64,000 nucleotides of DNA, taken from positions 62,001 through 126,000 of the forward strand of contig NZ_WWER01000005.1 in the NCBI RefSeq assembly GCF_009857885.1, written 5' to 3'. Origin of the DNA: Pusillimonas sp. TS35. Lineage in GTDB: Bacteria; Pseudomonadota; Gammaproteobacteria; Burkholderiales; Burkholderiaceae_B. Of this stretch, positions 19,227 to 26,954 are shown in pieces (within the stretch, counting starts at the first letter, position 1; every line of letters begins with the position of its first letter). Both the position numbers and the translations under genes were made by a program. The notes below the pieces were generated by a model that saw nothing but the letters and a program-made list of their open reading frames with translations, ran no database searches and had not been told where the DNA came from.

Positions 19227-20213
19227 ATGCGTTCACGCATCCTCAAAACCCTGTTCAGCCTGTCCCTGGCGTCGTCTTGCCTGGTGTCGGCCAATGCATT
19301 GGCTGCATGGCCGGAGGCAGATAAGCCCATCCACCTTATTGTGCCTGCGCCAGGCGGCGCCGGCACAGCCGATACCATCGCGCGGCTGCTTGCCGACAAG
19401 CTAGGTGGCAAGCTGGGGGCGAATGTCATTGTCGAAAACCGGGGTGGCGCCAATGGCAATATCGGCGCAGCCATGGCCGCCAAAGCCAAGCCCGACGGAT
19501 ACAGCATTCTGTTTTCGTGGGCAGGCACCTTGGCGGTGAGCCCGCATATCTATAAAGAGCCTGGATTCAATCCGACCAAGGATTTCGAGCCCATTGGGCT
19601 GGTCGCCGAGGTGCCTAACATCCTCGTGGTGAACAACACACTGCCCGTCAAGACATTGGGGGAGTTCATCGATTACGCGAAGAAAAACCCCAACGAGCTG
19701 AACTTTGGTTCGAGCGGCGTTGGCAGCTCCATGCACATCGCGGGCGAGTTTTTCATGCGTGAAACCGGCACGAAGCTGATGCATGTGCCCTATTCCGCGC
19801 CGGGGCAGGCCACCACCAACCTCATCGCCAATGATATCCAGGCGATGTTCCAGTTGGTGCCGGGCATCATCGGCCAGATCAAGAGTCAGCAGGTACGCCC
19901 GTTGGCCCTGTTGGCCAAGCAGCCGTCGCCCAGTCTGCCCGGTGTGCCAACAACAGCATCGTTGGGCCATCCTGAGTTATTGTCCTCCACCTGGTTTGCC
20001 CTCCTGGCACCGCGCTCGACGCCCGCATCCATCACCGATCGGGTAAACGGCGCCTTGAACGAAATCCTGAAAGATCCCGCCGTCATCGACAAGCTCGGCG
20101 CCATGGGCGCCACGACAATCGGCGGCACCCGTCAGGAACTCGCAGCCTATATGGGTGACGAACTGAAGAAGTGGGGCACTGTGCTAAACACTGCGGGAAT
20201 CACGGCCAAGTAA
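19227..20213 (+). CDS. Bug-family (TctC) periplasmic solute receptor
   Basis: This gene encodes 328 residues. A Sec signal peptide covers residues 1-27 (MRSRILKTLFSLSLASSCLV, cleavage after ALA). The mature protein starts with the WPEADKPIHLIVPAPGGAGTADTIAR motif that identifies Bug receptors. VENRGGANGNIGAAMAAKAKPDG, which binds carboxylate through main chain, follows. AAGGAGACACT is its ribosome site. Bug proteins are greatly expanded in Alcaligenaceae and feed tripartite tricarboxylate transporters; no TctA/TctB membrane genes are here, so it must share one encoded elsewhere or act as a sensor. Its ligand may be the substrate of the URO-D-family neighbour. Confidence 0.9.
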   Translation: MRSRILKTLFSLSLASSCLVSANALAAWPEADKPIHLIVPAPGGAGTADTIARLLADKLGGKLGANVIVENRGGANGNIGAAMAAKAKPDGYSILFSWAGTLAVSPHIYKEPGFNPTKDFEPIGLVAEVPNILVVNNTLPVKTLGEFIDYAKKNPNELNFGSSGVGSSMHIAGEFFMRETGTKLMHVPYSAPGQATTNLIANDIQAMFQLVPGIIGQIKSQQVRPLALLAKQPSPSLPGVPTTASLGHPELLSSTWFALLAPRSTPASITDRVNGALNEILKDPAVIDKLGAMGATTIGGTRQELAAYMGDELKKWGTVLNTAGITAK

Positions 20214-20245
20214 GGCGGCCCGGGCGCCCGCCGTAGCGGCCGCAA

Positions 20246-20281
20246 AAACAAACAAGCGCCCCGAGAGGCGCTTGTTTGTTT
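20246..20281 (+). terminator. bidirectional intrinsic terminator
   Basis: A perfect 15-bp stem (20246-20260 with 20267-20281) encloses a 6-base loop. It has an A-run on its left flank and a T-rich right arm. It sits between the Bug receptor gene and the convergent tRNA-Ser gene, so it can stop transcription from both sides. Confidence 0.88.
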
Positions 20282-20288
20282 GATATTC

Positions 20289-20378
20289 TGGCGGACAGGG
20301 TGAGATTCGAACTCACGATACGCCTAAACGTATACCGGATTTCGAGTCCGGCGCATTCGACCACTCTGCCACCTGTCC
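20289..20378 (-). tRNA. tRNA-Ser (anticodon CGA)
   Basis: On the minus strand the acceptor stem GGACAGG pairs with CCTGTCC. It is followed by discriminator G and an encoded CCA. The anticodon loop reads ACTCGAAA, giving anticodon CGA for UCG codons. There is a long variable arm (TATACGTTTAGGCGTA region) and the T-loop GTTCGAATC, as required for a class II serine tRNA. The total is 90 bases with CCA. Confidence 0.96.
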
Positions 20379-20552
20379 TGGTGGGGCTGGCATTGCCGGC
20401 CTTTTGCCTGCTGCCTTTGCCTACTATCGTGCTAGGCAAGGTATGCGCAGGGCCGGGTCGATGGCAGCCACGCTGTCAGGCAAGTCCGCTATTCTAGCAG
20501 CGTTTTTCTAAAAATCAAATCAGCTTGGGCGGATGTGTTGGATCTGTAATCA

Positions 20553-20682
20553 CCGAGATCCAACTCTCTGTTCCCTGCTGGTGGGAAACGCTCGGACAGG
20601 TCATAGTGGATTAGCAACCGAGGCCGGAATCTCTGGATCCTGCTGGTATGAAACGCGCGGACAGGTCAGCGGTAAACTATGT
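20553..20682 (+). repeat. two imperfect 51-base direct repeats, period 65
   Basis: The stretch 20553-20603 recurs at 20618-20668. The best-conserved part (20574-20603 against 20639-20668) differs at only a few positions and ends in the shared CGGACAGGTCA. The copies lie between the tRNA-Ser gene and the start of the 3-hydroxybutyrate dehydrogenase gene. GGACAGG also occurs as the acceptor-stem sequence of the neighbouring tRNA gene, so the copies might be tRNA-end relics, but no CCA or tRNA body is present. The rest of the 349-base gap shows no gene. Confidence 0.6.
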
Positions 20683-20727
20683 GGCGTACGCAGGCGGCAC
20701 TCAACCACTTATCGAAAAAGGAAGATC

Positions 20728-21510
20728 ATGCTGACAGGTAAACATGCGATTGTGACCGGTTCCACCAGCGGGATTGGCCTGGCCATTGCCCGTGAACTGG
20801 CATCCAATGGCGCCAATATCGTGCTGAACGGGTTCGGTGATCCCGAGGCGATCGAAAAAGAGCGCGTCAATATCGAACTGGAGTACGACGTCAAGGTTTA
20901 TTACCTCAATGCTGATCTTTCCCAAGCGGCGGGTACGCGCGCATTTATTGCGGAGGCTGCTGGCAAGCTGGGAGGGCTGGACATCCTGGTCAACAACGCC
21001 GGCATCCAGCATACGGATCTGATCGAAGATTTTCCGATCGACAAGTGGGACGCCATCATTGCGCTGAACCTGTCGGCGGTATTCCATGGCACTGCGGCCG
21101 CACTGCCGTATATGAAGAAGCAGGGTTGGGGCCGCATTATTAACATCGCGTCGGCGCACGGTCTGGTGGCGTCGGCGCACAAGTCCGCCTACGTGGCGGC
21201 CAAGCACGGTGTGGTTGGCCTCACTAAAGTCACGGCGCTCGAAAATGCTGGCAATGGCGTCACGTGCAATGCGATCTGTCCGGGCTGGGTGCGTACTGCC
21301 TTGGTCGAGCGGCAGATCGAGGCGCTGGCGAAAGAGCGCGGCGTGGATATCGAGGCGGCCGCGCGTGAGTTGCTGTCAGAAAAGCAGCCGTCGCTGCAGT
21401 TCGTCACGCCCCAACAACTGGCCGGCGCCGCAGTGTTCCTCACATCCGAGGCGGCTGACCAGATGACGGGCACCACGCTCACGCTGGACGGCGGCTGGAC
21501 GGCGCGCTAA
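20728..21510 (+). CDS. bdhA: 3-hydroxybutyrate dehydrogenase
   Basis: This 260-residue classical SDR has the cofactor loop VTGSTSGIGLAIA, NNAGIQH and the catalytic Ser..Tyr-x-x-x-Lys (SAHGLVASAHKSAYVAAKHG). The C-terminal signature VERQIEALAKERGV with QFVTPQQLAGAAVFL is typical of D-3-hydroxybutyrate dehydrogenases in PHB-cycling bacteria. The length is exactly usual. The start at 20728 has AAGGAAG upstream; the frame is open 65 codons earlier but without SDR features. It interconverts D-3-hydroxybutyrate and acetoacetate with NAD, which links to the 3-oxoacid CoA-transferase genes at 59979-61342. Confidence 0.86.
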   Translation: MLTGKHAIVTGSTSGIGLAIARELASNGANIVLNGFGDPEAIEKERVNIELEYDVKVYYLNADLSQAAGTRAFIAEAAGKLGGLDILVNNAGIQHTDLIEDFPIDKWDAIIALNLSAVFHGTAAALPYMKKQGWGRIINIASAHGLVASAHKSAYVAAKHGVVGLTKVTALENAGNGVTCNAICPGWVRTALVERQIEALAKERGVDIEAAARELLSEKQPSLQFVTPQQLAGAAVFLTSEAADQMTGTTLTLDGGWTAR

Positions 21511-21648
21511 GGCCGAGAAGGGGCGGAAGCAGCCGGCCTGGAGGGCCGCCGCTTCAGCGGCTGAAATACACGCAACGAGCCAACGCGGTGCTGCTCGGTG
21601 CCGCGATTCGTTGATGACGACTCAACAGGATTACAGGAATACACAAGC

Positions 21649-22437
21649 ATGCTGTTGGTACTTTCTCCGGCCAAGAAGCTGGACTATGACTCGCCGGTGC
21701 GCACGACGCTGCATACGCAGCCGCAGTTCGTGCCACAGGCCGCCGAGCTCATCAAGGTGCTCAAGAAAAAGTCGGCGTCGGACATCGCCACCCTGATGAA
21801 GCTCAGCGATGCGTTGGCGCAATTGAATGCCGAGCGCTATGCGGCATGGAAGCCCGAGTTCACACTGAGCAACGCTCGCCAGGCTATTCTGGCGTTCAAC
21901 GGCGACGTATACGAGGGCCTGAATGCGGCGACGCTCTCCGATGCCAAGCTGAAATGGGCGCAGGATCACGTCGCATTGTTGAGCGGCCTGTATGGCGTCT
22001 TGCGCCCGCTGGATTTGATGCGGCCCTACCGGCTCGAGATGGGGACGCGGTTGGCGACAGCCAAGGGCGAAAACTTATACGACTTCTGGGGCGGCACCAT
22101 TGCCGCTTACCTCAACGAGCGCCTAGATGCGCTGCCGGCGCGCGGCAAGAGCAGCCGTGTGCTGCTGAATCTGGCGTCGGAAGAATATTTCAAGGCAGTG
22201 GACCGCCAGACGCTGGATGCGCGTGTGGTGCAATGTGTATTCCAGGACGCCAAGAATGGTGTCTGGAAAGTGATCAGTTTTCATGCCAAGCGGGCTCGCG
22301 GCCTGATGGCACGCTACATTATCGATCACCGCGTCGACAAGCCCGAAGCGCTTAGCGGCTTTGACAGCGAGGGCTATGCGTACGCGCCGGATCAGTCCAC
22401 ACCCGACCGGATGGTGTTCCGCCGCGCTGAGGCCTGA
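21649..22437 (+). CDS. yaaA: YaaA-family peroxide stress protein
   Basis: This gene encodes 262 residues. The DUF328/UPF0246 opening MLLVLSPAKKLDYDSP and the motifs FNGDVYEGL, LSGLYGVLRPLD, MRPYRLEMGTRL and NLYDFWG are unmistakable for YaaA. In E. coli it limits free iron and oxidative damage after hydrogen peroxide and binds DNA. It ends in AEA-stop, whose last 12 bases form one half of a perfect palindrome shared with the convergent FUSC gene. The start was set at 21649 by family alignment. Confidence 0.93.
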   Translation: MLLVLSPAKKLDYDSPVRTTLHTQPQFVPQAAELIKVLKKKSASDIATLMKLSDALAQLNAERYAAWKPEFTLSNARQAILAFNGDVYEGLNAATLSDAKLKWAQDHVALLSGLYGVLRPLDLMRPYRLEMGTRLATAKGENLYDFWGGTIAAYLNERLDALPARGKSSRVLLNLASEEYFKAVDRQTLDARVVQCVFQDAKNGVWKVISFHAKRARGLMARYIIDHRVDKPEALSGFDSEGYAYAPDQSTPDRMVFRRAEA

Positions 22438-22449
22438 TCAGGCCTCAGC
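22426..22449. terminator. perfect 24-bp palindrome over two convergent stop codons
   Basis: GCTGAGGCCTGA is followed immediately by its own reverse complement, with the axis between 22437 and 22438. The TGA of yaaA and the TGA of the FUSC gene on the other strand are back to back, and both proteins end Ala-Glu-Ala as a result. A hairpin in either transcript could act as a bidirectional 3' end, but there is no T-run and no loop, so its strength as a terminator is doubtful. Confidence 0.6.
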
Positions 22450-24645
22450 CGTCGCGCCACTCAGCCCACGCATTTCATGGCCGATAAGCTCGGCTGCCTT
22501 CATCATCTGCCGAAGTGGATAGGCGAGCGTAGCCAGCTCGCCTTCGGTTTCGATGGAGGCTGGTGGGCTGGCGTTTTCGTCGCGCAAATAGGCGGCGATA
22601 GCGTCTAGCGACGCCTGGATGCCTGGCGGCACCGTGCGCAGGCTGGCCAGGATGGGGATGGCCGACGTAATCTGCAGCGCCAGCACATGGTTCTGTATGA
22701 GCAGATGGTTCAATTCAGGCACATTGCGCTGGCGTCGTACGGGTTCGTCCATCATGCGATAGAACGCCGCCGCAAAGTTTCCGAAGGCGATGTGCACGTT
22801 CTTGCGTGCAACGCGCCAGCGCATTTCCGCATCATGCTGGGCTGTTTCCAGGGCCGGCTGTGGCTGGCCGGCGACGGCCTGGTCGCGGCTAAGGCGTGCA
22901 TACTCGATGCCCGCGTTCAAAAACTCGATGTTGGCGCGGCGCAGTGCCGCTGCGAGCGATGGCATGAAGTTGTATTCCCACCATGGCAGGATATAACTGC
23001 AAAGCAGGGCGATCGCGCAGCCTAACAGTGTGTCGATCAGGCGCTCGCCGATCACCAGGCTTGAGTTTGGCGAGATGAAGTGGAAAACGAGCAGCACGAA
23101 TATCGTATTGAACAGGGCCGCAAGCATGAAATTCACCTGAATCAGGCTGTAGCCCAGCACGCAAGTGACGATCATAATTGCGAAGTAGGCCTGCGGGTTG
23201 TCGGTGAGCGAGAACAGCAGCAGGGCGATGGCACAGCCGAGCAGTGTGCCCGTGAGCCGCCAGCCGTTGCGCTGGCGTGTCAGCGCATAGCCCGGCTTCA
23301 TCACGACAAATATAGTCAGGATGATCCAGTAGCTGTGCCCGCTGAGGGCCTGGTTAACACCTTCCTTGGCAAACAGTGTGCTGATCACTGCCGACAGCGT
23401 CAGGGCCACAAGGGTGGCGGCCGAGACACGCACCGCATATCGGAAATGCGGTGAATCCATGCGCAGGTTGCTGGTTAGCATGCCCAGCCGCCATTTCTTG
23501 CGCTGCAGGAAGCGGTTTAGGGAGCTTTCCAGGCGCGCGTCCACGAGCTGTGTACTACCTTCGCCGCGCATGTGTTCGGCCATGCGGTCTACCAGCCGCG
23601 ATGCATTGCGCAGCCGACGCAATATCTGCACCAGCAACGCATAGATTTCCGGGCTATTTTCGGCCATGCCATCGCGTTTGTAGTTTTCGAGTTCGTATTC
23701 GATGGCGCGCATTTCCGCCTTGACGCTGCTGCGTTCGGGCGTGGCGCGGTTGCGGGCGATATTGAGCGCCTGCACTGATATAAAGCGGGCAAGTTTGCGC
23801 AACGCGTCGCGCGCAAACAGCAGCACGTCGCTCTCGGGCAGGCTGCGCCGCAGCGTGGCGTAGTCGGTATGCGTGGCCACCAGCGTGTCGAGCAGCGCCA
23901 CCATGTCGATGAACACATTCAACAGGCGCCCGCGCAGGCGATCGGCACGCCGTTCGCCCCGCGGCAGCTCACGCAGCACCATATCGCGTGCGGCCTGATG
24001 CTGGTCTGTCATTGAGGCCTGAGCATGCACTAATTGCCGATAGCTGGTTTCGAGGTCTTCGTTGATGTCGTAGAACTGCGAGCGCACACGCATGTAGTCG
24101 GCTGTGGCAAACAGGGCGGAGGACAGGGTTTGTTGAGCTTCCCGGTGCCAGAACAGCCGGTGTATGAGCAGGCTGTACAACAAATAGAACAGACCGCCCA
24201 GGAATGAGTAGGCCGTATGGGCCAGCACTGCCTGGGGGGCAAGCGGCTCGCGCAGGGTCAGCGCCATGATCAGCAAGCAGGCGAAACCCAACAGGCCGCC
24301 ATGCTTGCCAAACACCGTGAACATGGAAAACGTGAAGGTAAGCGCCGGTACGACAAACCACAGCACCAGGCTATGGGAAGACGCCAAGCCAGTCACAAGC
24401 GACGAAACCGACCCCAGCAGCAAGGCTGCCAGCATGCCATTTCGCCCATAGCGCCGCGGCCCGCCCGGCTGATCGATGACCGCAACGCAGGCTGCGCCAA
24501 TCGAGGCGATGACCCCAGCCAGGAAATGCTGCATCATCGCGCCGATTACCAAGGCGGGAAGCAGCACACCGATTGCCTGGCGCAGCCCACCGAAAAAATA
24601 GTGGCTGTAGAAAAAGCGCTGGAGTTCGGGCAGGCGGTACACCAT
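22438..24645 (-). CDS. YccS/FUSC-family inner-membrane protein
   Basis: This gene encodes 735 residues in the arrangement of YccS/YhfK: an N-terminal block of six hydrophobic segments (about residues 15-165), a helical cytoplasmic linker, and a second hydrophobic block (about 400-530) starting RMDSPHFRYAVRVSAATLVAL. A cytoplasmic tail follows. HSYWIILTIFVVMKPGYALTRQRNGWRLTGTLLG is the strongly conserved FUSC motif. The family is related to AaeB efflux proteins for aromatic carboxylic acids; substrates of YccS types are mostly unknown. It shares its upstream region with the lva-like SDR promoter, which is divergent to it. Confidence 0.87.
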   Translation of the reverse strand: MVYRLPELQRFFYSHYFFGGLRQAIGVLLPALVIGAMMQHFLAGVIASIGAACVAVIDQPGGPRRYGRNGMLAALLLGSVSSLVTGLASSHSLVLWFVVPALTFTFSMFTVFGKHGGLLGFACLLIMALTLREPLAPQAVLAHTAYSFLGGLFYLLYSLLIHRLFWHREAQQTLSSALFATADYMRVRSQFYDINEDLETSYRQLVHAQASMTDQHQAARDMVLRELPRGERRADRLRGRLLNVFIDMVALLDTLVATHTDYATLRRSLPESDVLLFARDALRKLARFISVQALNIARNRATPERSSVKAEMRAIEYELENYKRDGMAENSPEIYALLVQILRRLRNASRLVDRMAEHMRGEGSTQLVDARLESSLNRFLQRKKWRLGMLTSNLRMDSPHFRYAVRVSAATLVALTLSAVISTLFAKEGVNQALSGHSYWIILTIFVVMKPGYALTRQRNGWRLTGTLLGCAIALLLFSLTDNPQAYFAIMIVTCVLGYSLIQVNFMLAALFNTIFVLLVFHFISPNSSLVIGERLIDTLLGCAIALLCSYILPWWEYNFMPSLAAALRRANIEFLNAGIEYARLSRDQAVAGQPQPALETAQHDAEMRWRVARKNVHIAFGNFAAAFYRMMDEPVRRQRNVPELNHLLIQNHVLALQITSAIPILASLRTVPPGIQASLDAIAAYLRDENASPPASIETEGELATLAYPLRQMMKAAELIGHEMRGLSGATAEA

Positions 24646-24749
24646 GGTGGTGATCAGAGGGGTCGCGAAGCCTAGACATTAGCACGGCGCATACGGCCCG
24701 GCGCCCCGGTTTGGTCGAAGGGTTCAAAAAATGCCTCTTGGGGCGATTA

Positions 24750-24778
24750 TTGAAAAAAACGAACGATCGTTCTATAAT
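24750..24778 (+). promoter_or_regulatory. sigma-70 promoter with TetR-type operator
   Basis: TTGAAA at 24750-24755 and a perfect TATAAT at 24773-24778 are separated by exactly 17 bases. The last 12 of those bases (24761-24772) are the perfect palindrome GAACGATCGTTC. This is a textbook repressible promoter for the SDR gene starting at 24797. A TetR-family gene lies at the end of the same cluster (35274-35960) and is the likely ligand-responsive repressor. The palindrome is also 116 bases upstream of the divergent FUSC gene. Confidence 0.82.
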
Positions 24779-24796
24779 TGATCGGGGAGACAAATC

Positions 24797-25564
24797 ATGA
24801 ACGAACTATTCAGCCTGAAAGGCAAGACTGCGCTCGTTACTGGCGCGGCTGGCGGGCTCGGCACACGGTTTTCCCAAGTGCTGGGGGCGGCGGGTGCGCG
24901 GGTGGCGCTTGTGGGGCGCAGGCTCGACCCGTTGCGGACGCTGGCCGATACGCTGGTGGCCCAGGGCATCCAGGCCCATCCCGTTTCAGCCGATGTCACC
25001 TGCGAGGAATCGTTTAGCGCCTGTCTCGATGACGTCGAATCTACGCTGGGCCCGGTGGATATCGCGGTCTGCAATGCCGGCGCAACGGTTACCGGCAACG
25101 CGCTGTCGCTGCGGCTCGACGACTGGCAGCAGGTAATGGATGTCAATTTGAAGGGCTGTTGGATTGTGGCCAGCCAGGTGGCCCGGCGCTTGGTCAAGGC
25201 AGGGCGGCCCGGCGCGATTATCAACGTCTCATCGATTCTGGGCCACCGTGTGGCAGGTGGTGTGTTGCCCTATACCGTCTCTAAGGCGGGGCTGGAACAA
25301 ATGACTCGGGCGCTTGCGCTGGAGTGGGCGCGCCATGGCATACGCGTCAATGCCTTGGCGCCGGGCTATGTCGAAACTGACTTGAATCGCGAGTTCTTTG
25401 CGTCGGAGCCGGGCCAGGCGCTCATCCGGCGTGTCCCGCAACGGCGTTTGGGGCAGCCTGGCGATCTGGACGGCGCACTTTTGCTGCTGGCATCCGATGC
25501 GGGGCGATACATGACAGGCAGTTCGGTGGTGGTCGATGGCGGCCATCTACAGTCGACACTGTAG
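24797..25564 (+). CDS. SDR oxidoreductase, LvaD-like position
   Basis: This 255-residue short-chain dehydrogenase has the cofactor loop VTGAAGGLGTRF, CNAGATVTGN, the catalytic Ser in NVSSILG and the Tyr-x-x-x-Lys in LPYTVSKAGLEQ. It is the first gene after the regulated promoter. It is followed by the acyl-CoA dehydrogenase, APH kinase, DUF6285 and acyl-CoA synthetase genes. In the Pseudomonas putida levulinate pathway the SDR LvaD reduces levulinyl-CoA to 4-hydroxyvaleryl-CoA. The same family set here suggests an equivalent ketone/alcohol step on a 4-oxo or 4-hydroxy acyl-CoA. SDR specificity cannot be read from sequence, so the substrate is inference. Confidence 0.82.
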   Translation: MNELFSLKGKTALVTGAAGGLGTRFSQVLGAAGARVALVGRRLDPLRTLADTLVAQGIQAHPVSADVTCEESFSACLDDVESTLGPVDIAVCNAGATVTGNALSLRLDDWQQVMDVNLKGCWIVASQVARRLVKAGRPGAIINVSSILGHRVAGGVLPYTVSKAGLEQMTRALALEWARHGIRVNALAPGYVETDLNREFFASEPGQALIRRVPQRRLGQPGDLDGALLLLASDAGRYMTGSSVVVDGGHLQSTL

Positions 25565-25595
25565 GCCGAGCGCCACTGGCTACACAAGGTATATG

Positions 25596-25616
25596 TGCGC
25601 GATGCGCGATGCGCGT
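25596..25616 (+). repeat. three tandem heptamers TGCGCGA
   Basis: TGCGCGA occurs twice in tandem, followed by TGCGCGT, in the gap between the SDR and acyl-CoA dehydrogenase genes. It is the smaller of two heptanucleotide tracts in this 192-base spacer. Confidence 0.75.
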
Positions 25617-25674
25617 ATATGCCGTATAGCAGGCAGTAGACAGATCGCGGGCAGCACGCAAACTGAAGTTCGCC

Positions 25675-25709
25675 AGCAAGCAGCAAGCAGCAAGCAGCAA
25701 GCAGCAAGC
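25675..25709 (+). repeat. five tandem heptamers AGCAAGC
   Basis: Five perfect copies of AGCAAGC lie 48 bases upstream of the acyl-CoA dehydrogenase start. Perfect short tandem repeats of this kind are prone to slipped-strand mispairing. The tract is outside any credible reading frame, so changes in copy number would alter spacing within the operon leader rather than a protein. Confidence 0.9.
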
Positions 25710-25756
25710 AGGTAACTCATCCACGAAGCAGTTTCTGAAACAGGAGCCGGAAAGGC

Positions 25757-26953
25757 ATGGATTTCACACTCTCAGCGCGGGCCGACGACATGCGCCGCCG
25801 TATCCGCCGATTTGTCGATGAACAGTTGATTCCGCTGGAAGCGGATGCCGCGTCCTTCGATGAGCACGAAAACATCGAGCCTGGGCTGCTTTTGCGCATG
25901 CAGGACACGGCACGCGGGCAGGGGCTGTGGAGCCTGCAGATGCCCACCGAAAGAGGTGGGCAGGGCTTCTCCATCAACGAGATGGCCGCCTGCTATGAAG
26001 AAATGAACCGTTCGATTTTCGGGCCGGTTGTCTTTAACAGCGCCGCGCCCGACGACGGCAACATGATGGTCCTGAACAAAGTAGCCACGCCGGAACAGAA
26101 GGCACGCTGGCTGCAGCCCATCGTTGATGGCACGGTAAGGTCGTCTTTTGTCATGACCGAACCGGCGCCCGGCTCGGGGTCTGATCCTGCCATGATGCGC
26201 ACGACGGCCGTGCGCGATGGCCGCAACTGGATCGTCAACGGCCACAAGCATTTCATCACAGGCGCGGGTGCGGCATCGCACTTCATCCTGATCGCACGGA
26301 CGTCGGATGACACGCGCAAAGGGCTCAGTGCCTTTCTTTTTCACAAGGACGACCCGGGCTGGGAAATCGTGCGCCGCATCCCCATCATGGGGCCCGAGGA
26401 ACATGGCGGCCACTGCGAGCTGCGCTTTCACGACATGGTGATTCCGGACGAAAACCGCTTGATGGAAGTGGGCGATGGCTTGAAGCTGACGCAGATCCGC
26501 CTCGGGCCGGCCAGGCTCACGCACTGCATGCGCTGGCTGGGCTTGTCCAAGCGGTCGCTGGAGATCGCGTCGGAGTACGTGTCGCACCGTGAATCGTTTG
26601 GCGCCCGTCTTGCGGACCACGAAGGCGTGCAGTGGATGCTGGGTGAGGCAGCCATGGCGATCCAGACGGGTCGGTTGCTGACCATGCACGCGGCGTGGAA
26701 GCTGGATCAGGGCGACTTCGCGCGCAAAGAAGTGTCCATGGCCAAGGTCGTGGTGGCCGACACCCTGCACAAGGCGGTCGATACCGCCATCCAGCTTTGC
26801 GGCGCCCGCGGCTATTCGCGCGACACGCCGCTGGAATGGATCTACCGCTACGCGCGGCAGGCGCGGCTGGTGGATGGCGCATCCGAAATCCACAAGATGG
26901 TGTTGTCGCGCAACCTCATCAAGGAAGGCGCTGATTTCTGGCAATGGGGCTGA
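25757..26953 (+). CDS. acyl-CoA dehydrogenase, LvaC-like
   Basis: This 398-residue acyl-CoA dehydrogenase shows SFVMTEPAPGSGSDPAMMRT (FAD/substrate loop), the GHKHFITGAG region, RHSITFG-like HRESFGARLADHEGVQWML, and the C-terminal LCGARGYSRDTPLEWIYRYARQARLVDGASEIHKM with the usual R..DG..E. The position of the catalytic base was not assigned. It is followed after one base by the APH-type kinase gene. In the Lva/ACAD10-11 scheme such enzymes act with the kinase on 4-phosphoacyl-CoA, eliminating phosphate and isomerising the 4-hydroxy to a 3-hydroxyacyl-CoA. GAGCCGGAAAGGC precedes the ATG. Confidence 0.85.
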   Translation: MDFTLSARADDMRRRIRRFVDEQLIPLEADAASFDEHENIEPGLLLRMQDTARGQGLWSLQMPTERGGQGFSINEMAACYEEMNRSIFGPVVFNSAAPDDGNMMVLNKVATPEQKARWLQPIVDGTVRSSFVMTEPAPGSGSDPAMMRTTAVRDGRNWIVNGHKHFITGAGAASHFILIARTSDDTRKGLSAFLFHKDDPGWEIVRRIPIMGPEEHGGHCELRFHDMVIPDENRLMEVGDGLKLTQIRLGPARLTHCMRWLGLSKRSLEIASEYVSHRESFGARLADHEGVQWMLGEAAMAIQTGRLLTMHAAWKLDQGDFARKEVSMAKVVVADTLHKAVDTAIQLCGARGYSRDTPLEWIYRYARQARLVDGASEIHKMVLSRNLIKEGADFWQWG

Positions 26954-26954
26954 G

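Noticed and set aside
19227-20213. Complete tripartite tricarboxylate transporter
   Set aside because: Only the Bug receptor is present; no TctA or TctB membrane genes are nearby.
20574-20668. Tandem glycine-type riboswitch
   Set aside because: The two copies do not contain the conserved glycine-riboswitch cores and are too short.
25675-25709. Possible CRISPR array
   Set aside because: The repeats are 7 bases, directly adjacent without spacers, and there are no cas genes.
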